From the NCBI GenBank assembly GCA_003049465.1, contig PYSS01000085.1:25330-89329 (forward strand): a DNA stretch of 64,000 nt. The letters run 5' to 3'. Each line of letters starts with the position of its first letter. Within the stretch, counting starts at the first letter, position 1. Below the pieces are notes generated by a model. The model was not told the DNA's origin and ran no database searches. It worked only from the letters and a program-made list of their open reading frames with translations. The stretch is from Magnaporthiopsis rhizophila (lineage: Eukaryota > Ascomycota > Sordariomycetes > Magnaporthales > Magnaporthaceae). Positions 47,008 to 58,435 of this stretch are shown here, in pieces. Both the position numbers and the translations under genes were made by a program.

Positions 47008-47480
47008 TATTACAAACGGTTTTTTGCTTTTAGGATAAGGTATATTAGGAAAGGTATTAAGCAGTATAATTTCCATAAGGTTGCTTTATATTAAAAATTG
47101 GGATAATAATAAAGGTTTCGATTGCTTGCCTAAAGGGATGCTTTGAAACTAATTTAGGTTAATTAATACCGAGGCCTTAATTAAAAATTATTTAATATAA
47201 TAGGAAATTTTGATCCTTATATACCTGTGCTGCTTTTTATTTTTGGGGCTGGGGATATTAACGATACGTTGGTTTTCCTAAGTATCAGAAATGTTCCTAA
47301 TAATACTTTTGATACGTTCAGTACCGGGCGTATCATTTTGTTGCTATATGATCTGGTCACGTGGTTTTTTCCCACCTGGCCTTAATTATTTGGCCCTTGG
47401 CCTTTATGACTGCGGGGTAAAGGCGTCCCGCTGGGGGTTAGCCCCAGCCCTTCTGTCCTCTGCCGGCTCTGGTCGTAACA
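47008..47480 (-). repeat. El3 5' LTR
   Basis: 473 bp. The inward edge is mutated (TATTACAAACGGTTTTTTGC); the outward edge (about 47350-47480) is intact, with GTAAAGGCGTCCCGCTGG. Confidence 0.9.
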
Positions 47481-47485
47481 CCTAT

Positions 47486-50400
47486 CGGCGGTTTGATACG
47501 CAAAAAACCAGCGCAAAACGATAATAAAAAGGCCCTGAATTAGCTAAAAAAATAATCAATCGGTTATTTATTATAAGGTATTATTCGAAAAAATCCCGAA
47601 CCTGAACCAGCGGTTAGCATAACCATATGCGTTAAATTACAAAAATATGAACCCTAAAGCGGACTATTATAATAAATTATTTTAAACCAAATGCCTGTAT
47701 AATAATTGCAAATAATATATAATTAAAAAACTAAAGCACAATTTTTTTCCATAAAAAAAAAAAAAAAAAACTAATATAATACCCATAATAGGAATACCAG
47801 TTTCCGAAATGATAAATGGCAAAAATGGGCTATAAAAGTTTTACAGCAATTTTTAAACTATTACCAGCGTACTTTATAATATACATAGCAAAAATTTTCA
47901 TATATTGGATATGTAGAAAACCGGAATGCAAAATCCATATAAAGGAAAAAGCGCAAGCTTAAATAAATAAATTCGTCCGCTTAATAAAAACAACCGGGAA
48001 CCAGAAAAGGGCACCCCAAATAAAAAACTAAAAGGTTTATCCGAAAAAAAAGCACGGGCAAAATAATAATAACCAGCAAAAATTTTAATAATAATAATTA
48101 ATAACCAATACAAATATATCAAAATAATAATATATTAAAAAAAACAAAAAATAAAAACCATAATCGATTGCGAAGCACAAAAAAATTATTTTTCACCAAA
48201 AATGGTAAAAAGGTACAATATTTTAATATATTAAAAAAAGGAACCATATAACCTTATAACGGTAAAATAATAACTAATTACATTTAATAAAAAAAAGATC
48301 GATATTAAAATTGATTATTTTAAATTTTAACTTTTGGGAAAAATTTGCAAAATAATCCTGGATATTATAAATATAGGAAAAAAAACCTAATTTTAGGCTT
48401 TTTATAGTTTAAAAAATATAATCCTTTAATAAATTGGATTATCGAACAAATTTAATGGAAAAAATTATTATTAACCAGCAGAAAAGCCTAATAGCCACGG
48501 GTTCCGGATAATAAAAATCGAACGCCAAAAAAGATAACCATAACGGCGGTAAAATATGGCAATCAGCCCTGGCAAACCATACCAACCGAAACATTAATAA
48601 ATACGGATATTAACGAACCCGATAAACAAAAAATTACGAAAAAAAAATTTAAAAACGTTCCTGAAAAATACCACAAATATTAAAAACTGTTCCAAAAAAA
48701 TTTGGAAACGGTATTACCGAAATACGGATTATTTGATTATAAAATCAAATTTAAACCGGAAGCATAATTTAAATACCAAAAATTATATTAACTAAACCTT
48801 TGGCAAAAAAAATTGTTATAAAAACAGCTAAAAAAAAATCAGAAAAGGATTTACCAAACCTTTTAATTTTTTTATAAAATATAAAATTTTGTTTATTTCC
48901 AAAAAAAACAGAAAGGAACGGATATATATCAATTACCGTCCATTAAATCAGGAAATAATAAAAAATCGATATTTTTTACCCCTAATTAATAAGCTCAAAA
49001 ATAGGCTCGGAAAAAATTGGTAATTTATAGCCCTAAATTTATGCAAAACTTATAGCCTATTAAAAATTAAAAAGGGTAACAAATAAAAAACCGCTTTTTA
49101 AACCAAACTCGAAATTTTCAAATTATTAATAATAATTTTCAAACTTATCAATGTACCAGCCACATTCTAGCAAATAATTAACCATATATTATAAAAATAT
49201 TTCAATATTTTTGCCCTTATATATTTGGATAATATTTTAATTTTTTTAAATATGCTAAAAAAGCACAAATAATATATGCATAAAATGTTACAAAAATTGC
49301 AAAATACAAAGCTTTTAATTAACCCGGATAAATATATATAGCATTTTTTAAAGGTAATATTTCTCAGGTTTATTATTAAACAAAAAAAAATTCGAATAAA
49401 ACCCAAAAAGGTACAAACGGTAAAAAATTAGCCTATATTTATCACGGTTAAAAAAGTACGAGGCTTTTTAAAATTTTTAAACTTTTACCGAAAATTTATC
49501 CAAAATTTTAACAAAAAGGTTATATTATTTACGGATTTTACCAAAAACGATACCCAATTTTATTGGGGAATATAAAAATAAATAACCTTCGATTTGCTAA
49601 AAAAAGCCATTATCCAAATATCGGTACTAATAATACCAAACCCAAAAAAACCCTTTAAAATTAAAATCGATATATCGGATTTTGCTATCAAAAAATAATT
49701 AAAATAGCAAAACAACCAAAAAAGCTGCACTTTTGCGCAATTTTTTCGCAAAAACTGAATAAACCTAAGCTAAATTACCAAATTTATAATAAAAAACTTT
49801 TTGCTATTATTAAAATTTTGGAAAAATAAAAAATATATTTGTACAAAACTAACCACCAAATTATAATATATATTAATTATAAAAACTTATTATAATTTAC
49901 CATTAGCCAAACGCTAAATAAAAAATAAATCCGATAAAGCCAGTTTTTTCAAAATTATAACTTTCGAATTAAGGTTAGAAAAAAATCAAAAAATAGCCAA
50001 ATAAATGCTTTAAACCGTTAATTAAACCATTAAATGGATATATTACCAGAAATATGCGCAGTTTTGGCCAAAGGACCAAACAAATCCCTAATCCCGGTAT
50101 AATAAGCACTGGCCAAAATAACCCGGCAAAAAAGTTGGACCCCAGAAAAAATCCAGCAAATTTATAACCAAATGGCTAATAAATACCAAAAGGTTATTAA
50201 AACCTAAAAAAGGTTTCGGTAATATTACAGGTTTATAAAAATTTATACTAAAATATAAAATGCAATTAAAAATTGCAAAAATTATGCAAAAAATAAAACC
50301 AGCAGGTATAAACCTTATAAATTATTATAACCTTTACCAGTATTTAGCAAAATATAGCAAAAAATTATGGCAAATTTTATTATAGGGCTATCCAAATTAA

Positions 50401-51470
50401 AAAAACCCTTTATAAATATCCAGTATAACAGTATTATAATAATAATCGACCAATTTACCAAATATACCATATACCTACCGTTCAAAAAAAATGCGAAAAT
50501 TACAAATTTAATTTATATTTTTATCCGGAATATAATTGCAAAATACGGAATGCTAAATTGCATAATTTTAAACCGAAATAAACTATTTAATAATAAATTT
50601 TGGAAATAATTTACGGCAAATTTAAGCGCAAAATATACCTTTTTTACAATTTATTATTTTTAAACAAATAAATAAACAAAACGAACAAACCAAACCATAA
50701 AACAATATTTATATTATTTTATTAATTATAAATAAATTAATTGAATATAATTATTTTTTATAGCTTAATTTGCATATAACAGTTTAATATATAAAAATAT
50801 AAGAATTATACCGTTTTATACAAATTATAGATATATACCCACGGTATATAAAAAACCCAGGGCAAAATTATATACCCTAATAACAAAAATATAAATAAAA
50901 AAACTTATTAAACTGTACAAAAATTTCCAAACAAAGCTAAAAAAATTATAATAATATATATTTATGCAGGCCAATAAAAAAAGGATCAAAAAACCAATTT
51001 TTTAAAAAAAAAATAGCATTTATTTTTTTCGATATAATATTAAAATAAAATAACCAAATAATAAATTAAACCACAAAAAATTGGAACCGTTTAAAATCCT
51101 AAAAAAAATTTCCGATATTAATTACAAATTTTAATTACCACTAATCATAAAAAATTACCCGATTTTTTATATTAATTTGCTTAAACCAGTATTACCAGGG
51201 TTTAAAAATAATAAATTAATAAAAATTAACCCAAAATAAAAGTACAAAATCGAGAAAATTTTGGACAAAAATATTATTAACGGAATTAAATATTATTTGG
51301 TCAAATAAGCAGGGTACAAAATCGAAAAAAGCATTTAGAAAAAAAAAACAAACCTAAAAGGTGCGCCAAAAGCTTTTGAAAAGTACCGGCAAAAAAATTT
51401 TGGAAAAAAATTAATACCAGTGCCAAAATTCGAATTTCGGCTCGGAATACCCGTACCAAAATAATTTATC
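47486..51470 (+). pseudogene. El1 pol, remainder, RIP-inactivated
   Basis: Continues the El1 coding region after El3. Recognisable in order: reverse transcriptase with YLDN at 49222-49233 (YxDD expected), NFYRKFIQNF, RNase H, HHCC-type integrase start, integrase core at 50367-50609 (NIQYNSIIIIIDQFTKYTIY; CIILNRNKLFNNKFWK), FAYNSLIY-type segment, and a chromodomain at about 51236-51400 (KYYLVK-AGYK with NLKGAPKAFEKYR). The chromodomain places it among chromoviruses, whose chromodomain guides insertion to heterochromatin. Confidence 0.85.
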
Positions 51471-51479
51471 TGGTTAAAG

Positions 51480-51870
51480 TAGGACTAATAAATTAAGGTT
51501 AGGATTAACCCTATAATTAGCCCAGCTCGGAAATAACGGAAAAAAATCGGGAGCCAGCAAATCTGAAAGCGTAACAAAAGCCTGTGCAACCGCCTATTCG
51601 GCCTTTTCCTGCTCGATCCGCTCCAATTTTTTTATAGCGTTAATCCTGTAACAAATTGCATGTATTTTTTTTTTAAACCATATTTTTTTTTATTTGCACA
51701 ACCGTTTAATTTGGGCGTTAATAGCAAACAGTTTTTGCTCGATAACCCGGCGCTTTTTTTTGCAGTTTTTAATTTGGCTTCCAGTTTGGCATACTGGTTC
51801 CCAATTAATCGAAATTGCTTAGGGGTAGGCCCAAAAACGTCATAATAAAAATGCCCCTGCCGAATGCATT
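51480..51870 (-). pseudogene. Antisense reading frame of El1
   Basis: Minus strand, between the end of pol and the 3' LTR: RINAIKKLERIEQEKAE, then DLLAPDFFPLFPSWANYRV, matching the El2, El3 and El5 antisense frames. One TAG interrupts it where the others read Gln or stop. Confidence 0.5.
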
Positions 51871-52157
51871 TTATATATCAAAAAAAGTTTCGAAAAGAAA
51901 CCTTGTAACGGAGGCGGCCAAAAGATTTGCAAAAAAAACAGGAAGGTATTTTAACAGAAAAAGATAAAAGCGTAGCAAAAAAAATATCGCGATAAACAGT
52001 GGACCGCATATTAATATTTTTTCGTTTTTGCACATAACCAGATATTTTGTTAGGAAAAAGGACGGGGGATGGTAAAAAAAGGAAATATTTATTACTGATA
52101 AAAGGATGGGGCTGCAGGTTTTGGTTAAAAAAATTTGGCTTAAAAAAGGAAACCTGA

Positions 52158-52648
52158 TATTATAATTATAGCTGGCAAAAAACAAAAGGGCTAAAGCTAA
52201 CCTTTAGCGGGATACTTTTATCCCGCAGTTATAAAGGCCAGGGGCCAAATAATTAAAGCCAAATTAAAAGGAAGTTATATAACCAGGTACTTATTTAAAT
52301 ACAAGTGATATATCTGATATATTTGTTATATAATATAACAGATATAACAAATATAGCACGGTAATATATTTGTTATATAGGAGAACGGATATAACAAATA
52401 TAGCACAAATATGGTATGGAAAAATCGTAAGTATATAAAGCAAAAGTTTCCTTTTTTGTATTAGATAGTTCTTAACTGAGGCTTTGGCATCAGTTAACCT
52501 AAGTTAGCTCCAAGGCACCCTTTTGGGCAAATAATCGAAACCTTTATTATTACCCTAGTTCCCAGCACAAAGCAACCTTATGGAAACCACACTGCTCAAT
52601 ACCTTTCCTAGCGTACCCTACCCTAGGAGCAGAGAACCGTTTGTAACA
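52158..52648 (+). repeat. El1 3' LTR
   Basis: 491 bp. The inward edge is strongly RIP-mutated (TATTATAATTATAGCTGG). The outward edge (52545-52648) is intact and ends GAGAACCGTTTGTAACA. It carries the uninterrupted CCTAGTTCCCAGC site into which El2 went in the other LTR. Confidence 0.92.
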
Positions 52649-52653
52649 GCTGA

Positions 52654-53100
52654 ACGGTTAAATTTACCGCTATCGGTGTTTATTTTGCAGCCATTTTATA
52701 TACCGCCCGTACAAAAATATCGGGCATTTTATTAATATAAGTATATTTTGCTTACCGGTATTTGTATAATAATTAGCAATACAAATTTTTAGATATTTTT
52801 TGCAGTGCTAACAGGCAAGGGTAAAGGCTAAAATTTTCGGATTTATATCCCATTACCTTTCGGTTATAATTTTCGGGTTTATATTCCGTTCGCCTCTCGG
52901 CTAGGATATTTTTTAAATATATCCGCTGTGCGGGACCGGTCGGACTGGGATTATTATAACCCTAATAACCGAGGAAAATGGAGAGGTATATAAGGATACT
53001 TCTTTAACTGGCCTATGGTATGGTTCGGGATTGCTAATCGAGGCGGGTATATTTAAATATCTGCCAGAAGGCAAAAAAGGAGAAATATGGACCAGCCAGG
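52654..53100. other. AT-rich spacer between El1 and El4
   Basis: About 450 bp not matching the LTR family. It includes CGGTTATAATTTTCGG-like direct repeats (about 52855-52880), and a stretch (52911-52950) similar to 30575-30612. No gene seen. Confidence 0.5.
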
Positions 53101-53562
53101 TGTTACAACCACGACTGGCAGGGGGCAGAAGGGTTGGGGCTAACCCCTAACGGGATGCCTTTACCCTGCAGTCAATAAGGCCAAAGGCCGAATGATTAAG
53201 GCCAGGGATAAAAGGGTTACAGGACCAGGCACTTACCTAACCAAAATGCTATATTAGCTATGGATATAGCACACATAGCACAGGATACATTGGTTATGGA
53301 TATAGCATATATAGCACAGGTACAATATGGCGGGGACACAAATATATAAAGGAACGTTCCTGTTTTGTTTAAAGGTAGTTTTTAATTAAGGCCTCGGTAT
53401 TAGTTAACCTAAGTTAGCTCCAAAATATTCCTTTAAACAAATAATAATAAATAATATTCTTACCAAACCCAAATCATTTTCAAAGTAACCTTGCAATCCA
53501 ATACTGCTTAACGCTGCCCCTAAATGCCCTACCCTAAAAACAAAAAGCCTGTAATTGTAACA
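53101..53562 (+). repeat. El4 5' LTR
   Basis: 462 bp, TGTTACAACC to ATTGTAACA. The central region differs from El1 (TATGGATATAGCA units). The outer edge is well preserved. Confidence 0.85.
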
Positions 53563-54232
53563 TTTTAACTGATCCTGTTCAGTATTTACCAAAGGTATAA
53601 ATAATAAATAATTATATCGATTGCGGCTAAAAAAATCAAAACCATTATTATTAATGGTAAGGATTATAACAATTCTGCCACCGTTTTAAAAATTCTTATC
53701 GAAAAGTTCGAGAAATTTAAAAAATAACCCAAAATTATTTTTATTTATAAATTTTTTATTTCGGATAAATATAACAGAAAAAAAGGCAAATTTAAAACCT
53801 TTTTTATAAAATACAAAAGCTATTTCAAATTTTATCAGGATAATTTTCAAAATAATTACCAAAAAATAACTTATACTATTATTTACTTTAATGGCAAAAT
53901 TAAGGACTGGTTCAAGCCTGTATAAATCGATTACCTTAAAAAAATAATAAATTAAGCAAATTTACCAAGCTAATATTTGCGGATTTCGACAAATTCGGCA
54001 AAAAAATTACCAAAATATTCGGGCAGGTGGATAAAAAGCGGGTAACCAAAAAAAAATTACTCCAGCTATATCAAAAAGGACCAGCATCTATTTATATTAC
54101 TAAATTTCAGCAACTTATTAATAAATTTAACTAAACAAAAAATACCAAAATATTTCAATTTTATTAAAAATTAAGGAATAATATAAAAAACAAGCTGGCT
54201 AAAAAAAAGCCTAAAAATTTTGTCAATTATAT
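53563..54232 (+). pseudogene. El4 gag fragment
   Basis: Gag-like sequence (LIEKFEKFKK near 53695) parallel to El1 and El6 gag. Cut by El5 in AATTATAT; El6 shows the uninterrupted sequence near 59110. Confidence 0.7.
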
Positions 54233-54690
54233 TATTACAAACGGTTCTCTACTCTTAGGGTAGGGTACGCTAAGAAAGATATTAAGCAGTATAGTTTCCA
54301 CAAGGTCGCTTTGTGCTGGGAACTGGGGTAATAATAAAGGTTTCGATTATTTGCCCAAAAGAGTGCTTTAAAACTAACTTAGGTTAATTAATACCGAAAC
54401 CTTAATCAAAATTATCTAACACAATAAAAAACCCTTTTTTATATACCCGTAAATCCCTATACCATATTTGTGTTATATTTATTATATTTATAACGAATAT
54501 ATCACCATACTATATCTGCTATGTTTATAACAAACGTATTATTACGCTTAGGTAAATATCCAATTATATGGTTTTTCGCCTACCCTGGCTTTAGTTATAC
54601 AACCTTTGGTTCCCTATAACTGCAGGATAAAGGCACACCGTTAGGGATTAGCCCCAGCCCTTTTATCCCCTGCCAGTTATAATCGTAATA
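54233..54690 (-). repeat. El5 3' LTR
   Basis: 458 bp, TATTACAAACGG to CGTAATA; RIP-mutated but with TAGGGTAGGGTACGC kept at the outer edge. Confidence 0.85.
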
Positions 54691-54894
54691 TTAGGTTTCC
54701 TTTTTTAAGCCAAATCCCTTTAGCCATACCTATAACCCCTTTTTTTCTGCCAATAATAAATTCTTTTTTTCCTTACTATTTCCCCTTTTTTTTTTAACAA
54801 AATATTTGGTTAAGTACAAAAGCATAAACTGGTATTTTTAACCGTTCGTCAGGATAACCTTTTTATTTTTATTATTTTATCCCTTGTTATTATG

Positions 54895-55350
54895 CCTTTT
54901 TGTTTTAACTATAAGGCCGATGGCTTTATTTAGTGCAATGCATTTTTCTGCAACCAATTGTGCTATAAACGGTGCGTTTATTTTGGTTGCTCCTGTTGCA
55001 ATATTTTAGGCCCGTTATCCAAGCACCTCCTTATTTATAATATCCAGCACGCCCAGGTAAAAAAAAAAACTAAAAGCCGCAAAAAAAAATATCGGTTAAT
55101 AAATGCAAAAATCGAGCATTTTTGCAAGCAAAAAAAATAATAGTATAAAAAATTAACCCGCGCAATCCGTTATAAAATCAGCAGTATTAAGGAGCTGGAG
55201 CGGGTTAAGCAGGAAAAAACCAAAAAAGCGGCCATATAAGCCCTTATCGTGTCCCCAAATTTGCTGGCTCCCGATTTTCCTCCATTATTTCCAAACTGGG
55301 CCGATCATAAGGTTAGCCCTAATTTTAATCTGTTAGTTTTGCTTTAACCA
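54895..55350 (+). pseudogene. Antisense reading frame of El5
   Basis: Best view of the cysteine-rich start: FCFN, then CNAFFCNQLCYKRC and FGCSCCNILGPLSKH (about 54900-55030), followed by SIKELERVKQEKTKKAA and NLLAPDFPPLFPNWAD. It is open from 54958 to 55140 except for RIP-like stops outside. Confidence 0.55.
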
Positions 55351-55399
55351 GGTAAATTATTTTGGTACGGGTATTCCGAACCAAAATCCAAATTTTGGT

Positions 55400-57973
55400 A
55401 TTAGTATTAATTTTTTTCCAAAAACCTTTCGCCGGTACTTTTTAAAAAAATTTGGCGCACCTTTTAGGTTTGTTTTTTTTTTTTAAATGCTTTTTTCGAT
55501 TTTATACCCTGTTTATTTAACTAAATAATATTTGGTTCCGTTAATAATATTTTTGTTCAGGATTTTTTCAATTTTATACTTTTATTTTGGGTCAATTTCC
55601 ACTAACTTGTTACTTTTAAACCCTAATAGTGCTAATTTAAACAAATTAATATAAAAAACCAGATAGTTTTTTATAATTGGTGGTAATTAAAATTTGTAAT
55701 TAATATCGGAAACTTTTTTTAGAATTTTAAACGGTCCCAATTTTTTATGATTTAATTTATTATTTAATCGTTTTATTTTAATATTGCATCAAAAAAAATA
55801 AACGTTATTCCTTTTTTTAAAAATTGGTTTTTTAATCCTTTTTTTATTAGCCTGCATAAATATATATTATTGCAATTTTTTTAATTTTGCCTGAAAATTT
55901 TTATATAATTTGGTAAATTTTTTTACCTGTATTTCTGCTGTTAAAATATATAATTTTGCTTTGGATTTTTTATACACCGTAAATATATACTTATAATTTA
56001 TATAAAATAATATAATTCCTATATTTTTATATATTAAATTATTATATGCAAACTAAATTATAAAAAATAGTTATACCCAGTTATTTTATTTATAATTAAC
56101 AAAATAATATAAATACTGTTCTATGGTTTAATTTGTTTGTTTTATTTGTTTATCCGTTTAAAAATAATAAACCGTAAAAAAGGCATATTTTGCGCTTAAA
56201 CTTGCCATAAACTATTTCCAAAACTTATTATTAAATAATTTATTTTGGTTTAAAACTATACAATTTAATATTTTATATTTTGCAATTATATTCCGGATAA
56301 AAACATAAGCTAAATTTGTAATTTTTGCATTTTCCTTAAACGGCAGGTATATAACATATTTGGTAAATCGGTCGATTATTATTATAATATTATTATACTG
56401 GACATTTATAAAAGGTTTTTTTAATTTGGATAGCCCTATAATAAAATCCGCTATAATTTTTTGCCATATTTTGCTAAATGCTGGCAAAGGTTATAATAAT
56501 CCATAAGGTTTATACCTGCCAGTTTTATTTTTTACACAATTTTTATAATCCTTAATTATATTTTATATTTCGGTATAAGTTTTTATAAACCCGTAATATT
56601 GCTAAAACTTTTTTCAGGTTTTTGCAACCCTTTAATATTTATTAGCTATCTGGCTATAAATTTGCTGGATTTTTTCTGGGATCCAACTTTTTTATTGAGT
56701 TATTTTAATTAATACCCGCTACATTAAAATCAGGGATCCATTTGGTCCTTTGGCCAAAATTATGCGCATTTTTGGTGGTATATCCACCTAATAATTTAAT
56801 TAATAGCTTAATACATTTGCTCGGCCGTTTTTTAACCCTTTTTTAATTTTAATTCGGAGGTTATAATTTTAAAAAAACTGGTTTTATCGGATTTATTTTT
56901 TATTTAGCATTTGGCTAATAATAAATTATAACAGATTTTTATAATTGGTATATACCATAATTTAATGGTTAGTTTTGTATAAATATATCCTTTATTTTTC
57001 CAAAATTTTAATAATAACAAAAAGTTTTTTATTATAAATCTGATAATTTAATTTAGGTCCATTTAATTTTTGCAAAAAAAATGCGCAAAAGTGCAATTTT
57101 CCTTGATTATTTTATTATTTTAACTGTTTTCCGATAGCAAAATCCAATATATCGATTTTAATTTTGAAAAGTTTTTTTAAATTTGGCATTATTAATACCG
57201 GTATTTAAATAATAGCTTTTTTTAATAAATTAAAAATTATTTATTTTTGTATCCCCCAATAAAATTGGGTATTATTTTTGGTAAAATCCATAAATAATAT
57301 AGCCTTTTTGTTAAAATTTTCGATAAATTTTCAGTAAAAATTTAAAAATTCCAGAAAATTTTGTACTTTTTTAACCGTAATAAATATAAGCCAATTTTTT
57401 ACCGCCCGTACCTTTTTAGGTTTTATCCGAACTTTTTTTTATTTAATAATAAACCCGAAAAAAATTATTTTTAAAAAATGCCATATATATTTATCCGGAT
57501 TAACGAAAAATTTTGTATCCTGCAGCTTTTATAATACCTTATATACGTATTATTTATATTTTTTTAATATATTTGAAAAAATCAAAATATTATCCAAATA
57601 TACAAAAGCAAAAATATTAAAATATTTTTGTAATACGTGGTTAATTATTCGTTAAAATATAACTGGTATATTGGTAAATTCAAAAGTTATTATTAATAAT
57701 TTGAAAATTCCGAGCTTGGTTCGAAAAACAGTTTTTTATTCGTTTTTCTCCTTAATTTTTAATAAGTTATAAGTTTTGCATAAATTTAGGGCTATAAATT
57801 ACCAATTTTTTTCAAACCTATCCCTAAACTTATTAATTAAGGGTAAAAAATACCGATCTTTTATTATTTTTTAATTTAATAAATAATAATCGATATATAT
57901 TTTTTTTTTATTTTTTTTAAAAATAAACAAAATTTTATATTTCACAAAAAAATCAAAAAATTTGGTAAATCCC
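55400..57973 (-). pseudogene. El5 pol fragment, RIP-inactivated
   Basis: Minus strand: integrase core at 56487-56212 is the longest open piece (ADFIIGLSKLKKPFINVQYN, IIIIIDRFTKYVIYLPF), chromodomain near 55620-55440, reverse transcriptase up to the El6 insertion at 57973. Confidence 0.8.
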
Positions 57974-58435
57974 TGTTACGACCACAGCTGGCAGGGGGCA
58001 GAAGGGCTGGGGCTAACCCCCGGCGGGACGCCTTTACCCCGCAGTTATAAAGGCCAGGGGGCCGAATAACTAAAGCCAAGCTAAGGGAAAGTCACGTAAC
58101 CAGGCACTTACCTAAATACAGATAATATATCTGCTATATAATATAGCAAATATAATATAGTGATATATTCGTTATGCAACATAACAAATATAGCACAAAT
58201 ATAATATAGAAAAATTGCTGGTATATAAAGCAAAGGGTTATTTTTGTATTAAATAATTCTTAATTAAGGCCTTGGTATTAATGAACCTAAATTAGTTTTA
58301 AAGTACCCCTTTGGGCAAATAATCGAAATTTTTGTTATTATTCCAGTTTTTTAGCACAAGTAACCTTGTAAAATTTATACTGCTCAGTACCTTTTCTAAT
58401 ATACCTTACCCTAAAAATAAAAAACCATTTGTAAC
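57974..58435 (+). repeat. El6 5' LTR
   Basis: 462 bp. The outer 110 bp are the best-preserved LTR sequence in the window (TGTTACGACCACAGCTGG, GGGCTGGGGCTAACCCCC); the inner end is mutated (AAAAACCATTTGTAACA). Confidence 0.9.

Larger units (their letters stand above)
40171..47480 (-). mobile_element. El3: Ty3/Gypsy chromodomain retrotransposon inserted in El1 gag-pol
   Basis: Complete element of 7310 bp in minus orientation. Target duplications CCTAT are at 40166-40170 and 47481-47485, and El6 near 60085 shows the empty site. LTRs are 473 bp each (47008-47480 the 5' LTR, 40171-40643 the 3' LTR), with a central region unlike that of El1 and El2. Minus-strand domains: gag (about 47000-46050), reverse transcriptase (about 43930-43220), integrase (about 42430-42170), chromodomain (about 41610-41430). 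Confidence 0.92.
30614..52648 (+). mobile_element. El1: Ty3/Gypsy chromodomain LTR retrotransposon, split by two insertions
   Basis: Outer element, + orientation, flanked by 5-bp target duplications GCTGA (30609-30613 and 52649-52653). Its own length without El2, El3 and their duplicated target bases is 7373 bp. LTRs are 491 bp each (30614-31014 plus 38362-38451; 52158-52648), starting TGTTACAACCACAGCTGG and ending GTTTGTAACA. Order of decayed domains: gag with a CCHC knuckle (about 39363-39420), protease region, reverse transcriptase (about 48880-49560), RNase H, integrase (about 50040-50612) and chromodomain (about 51236-51400). A purine-rich AAAAAAGGAAACC lies just before the 3' LTR. Sequence after the 5' LTR (TTTTAACTAATCCTGTTCAG) does not begin with the TGG of a usual tRNA primer site. 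Dead through RIP. Confidence 0.9.
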
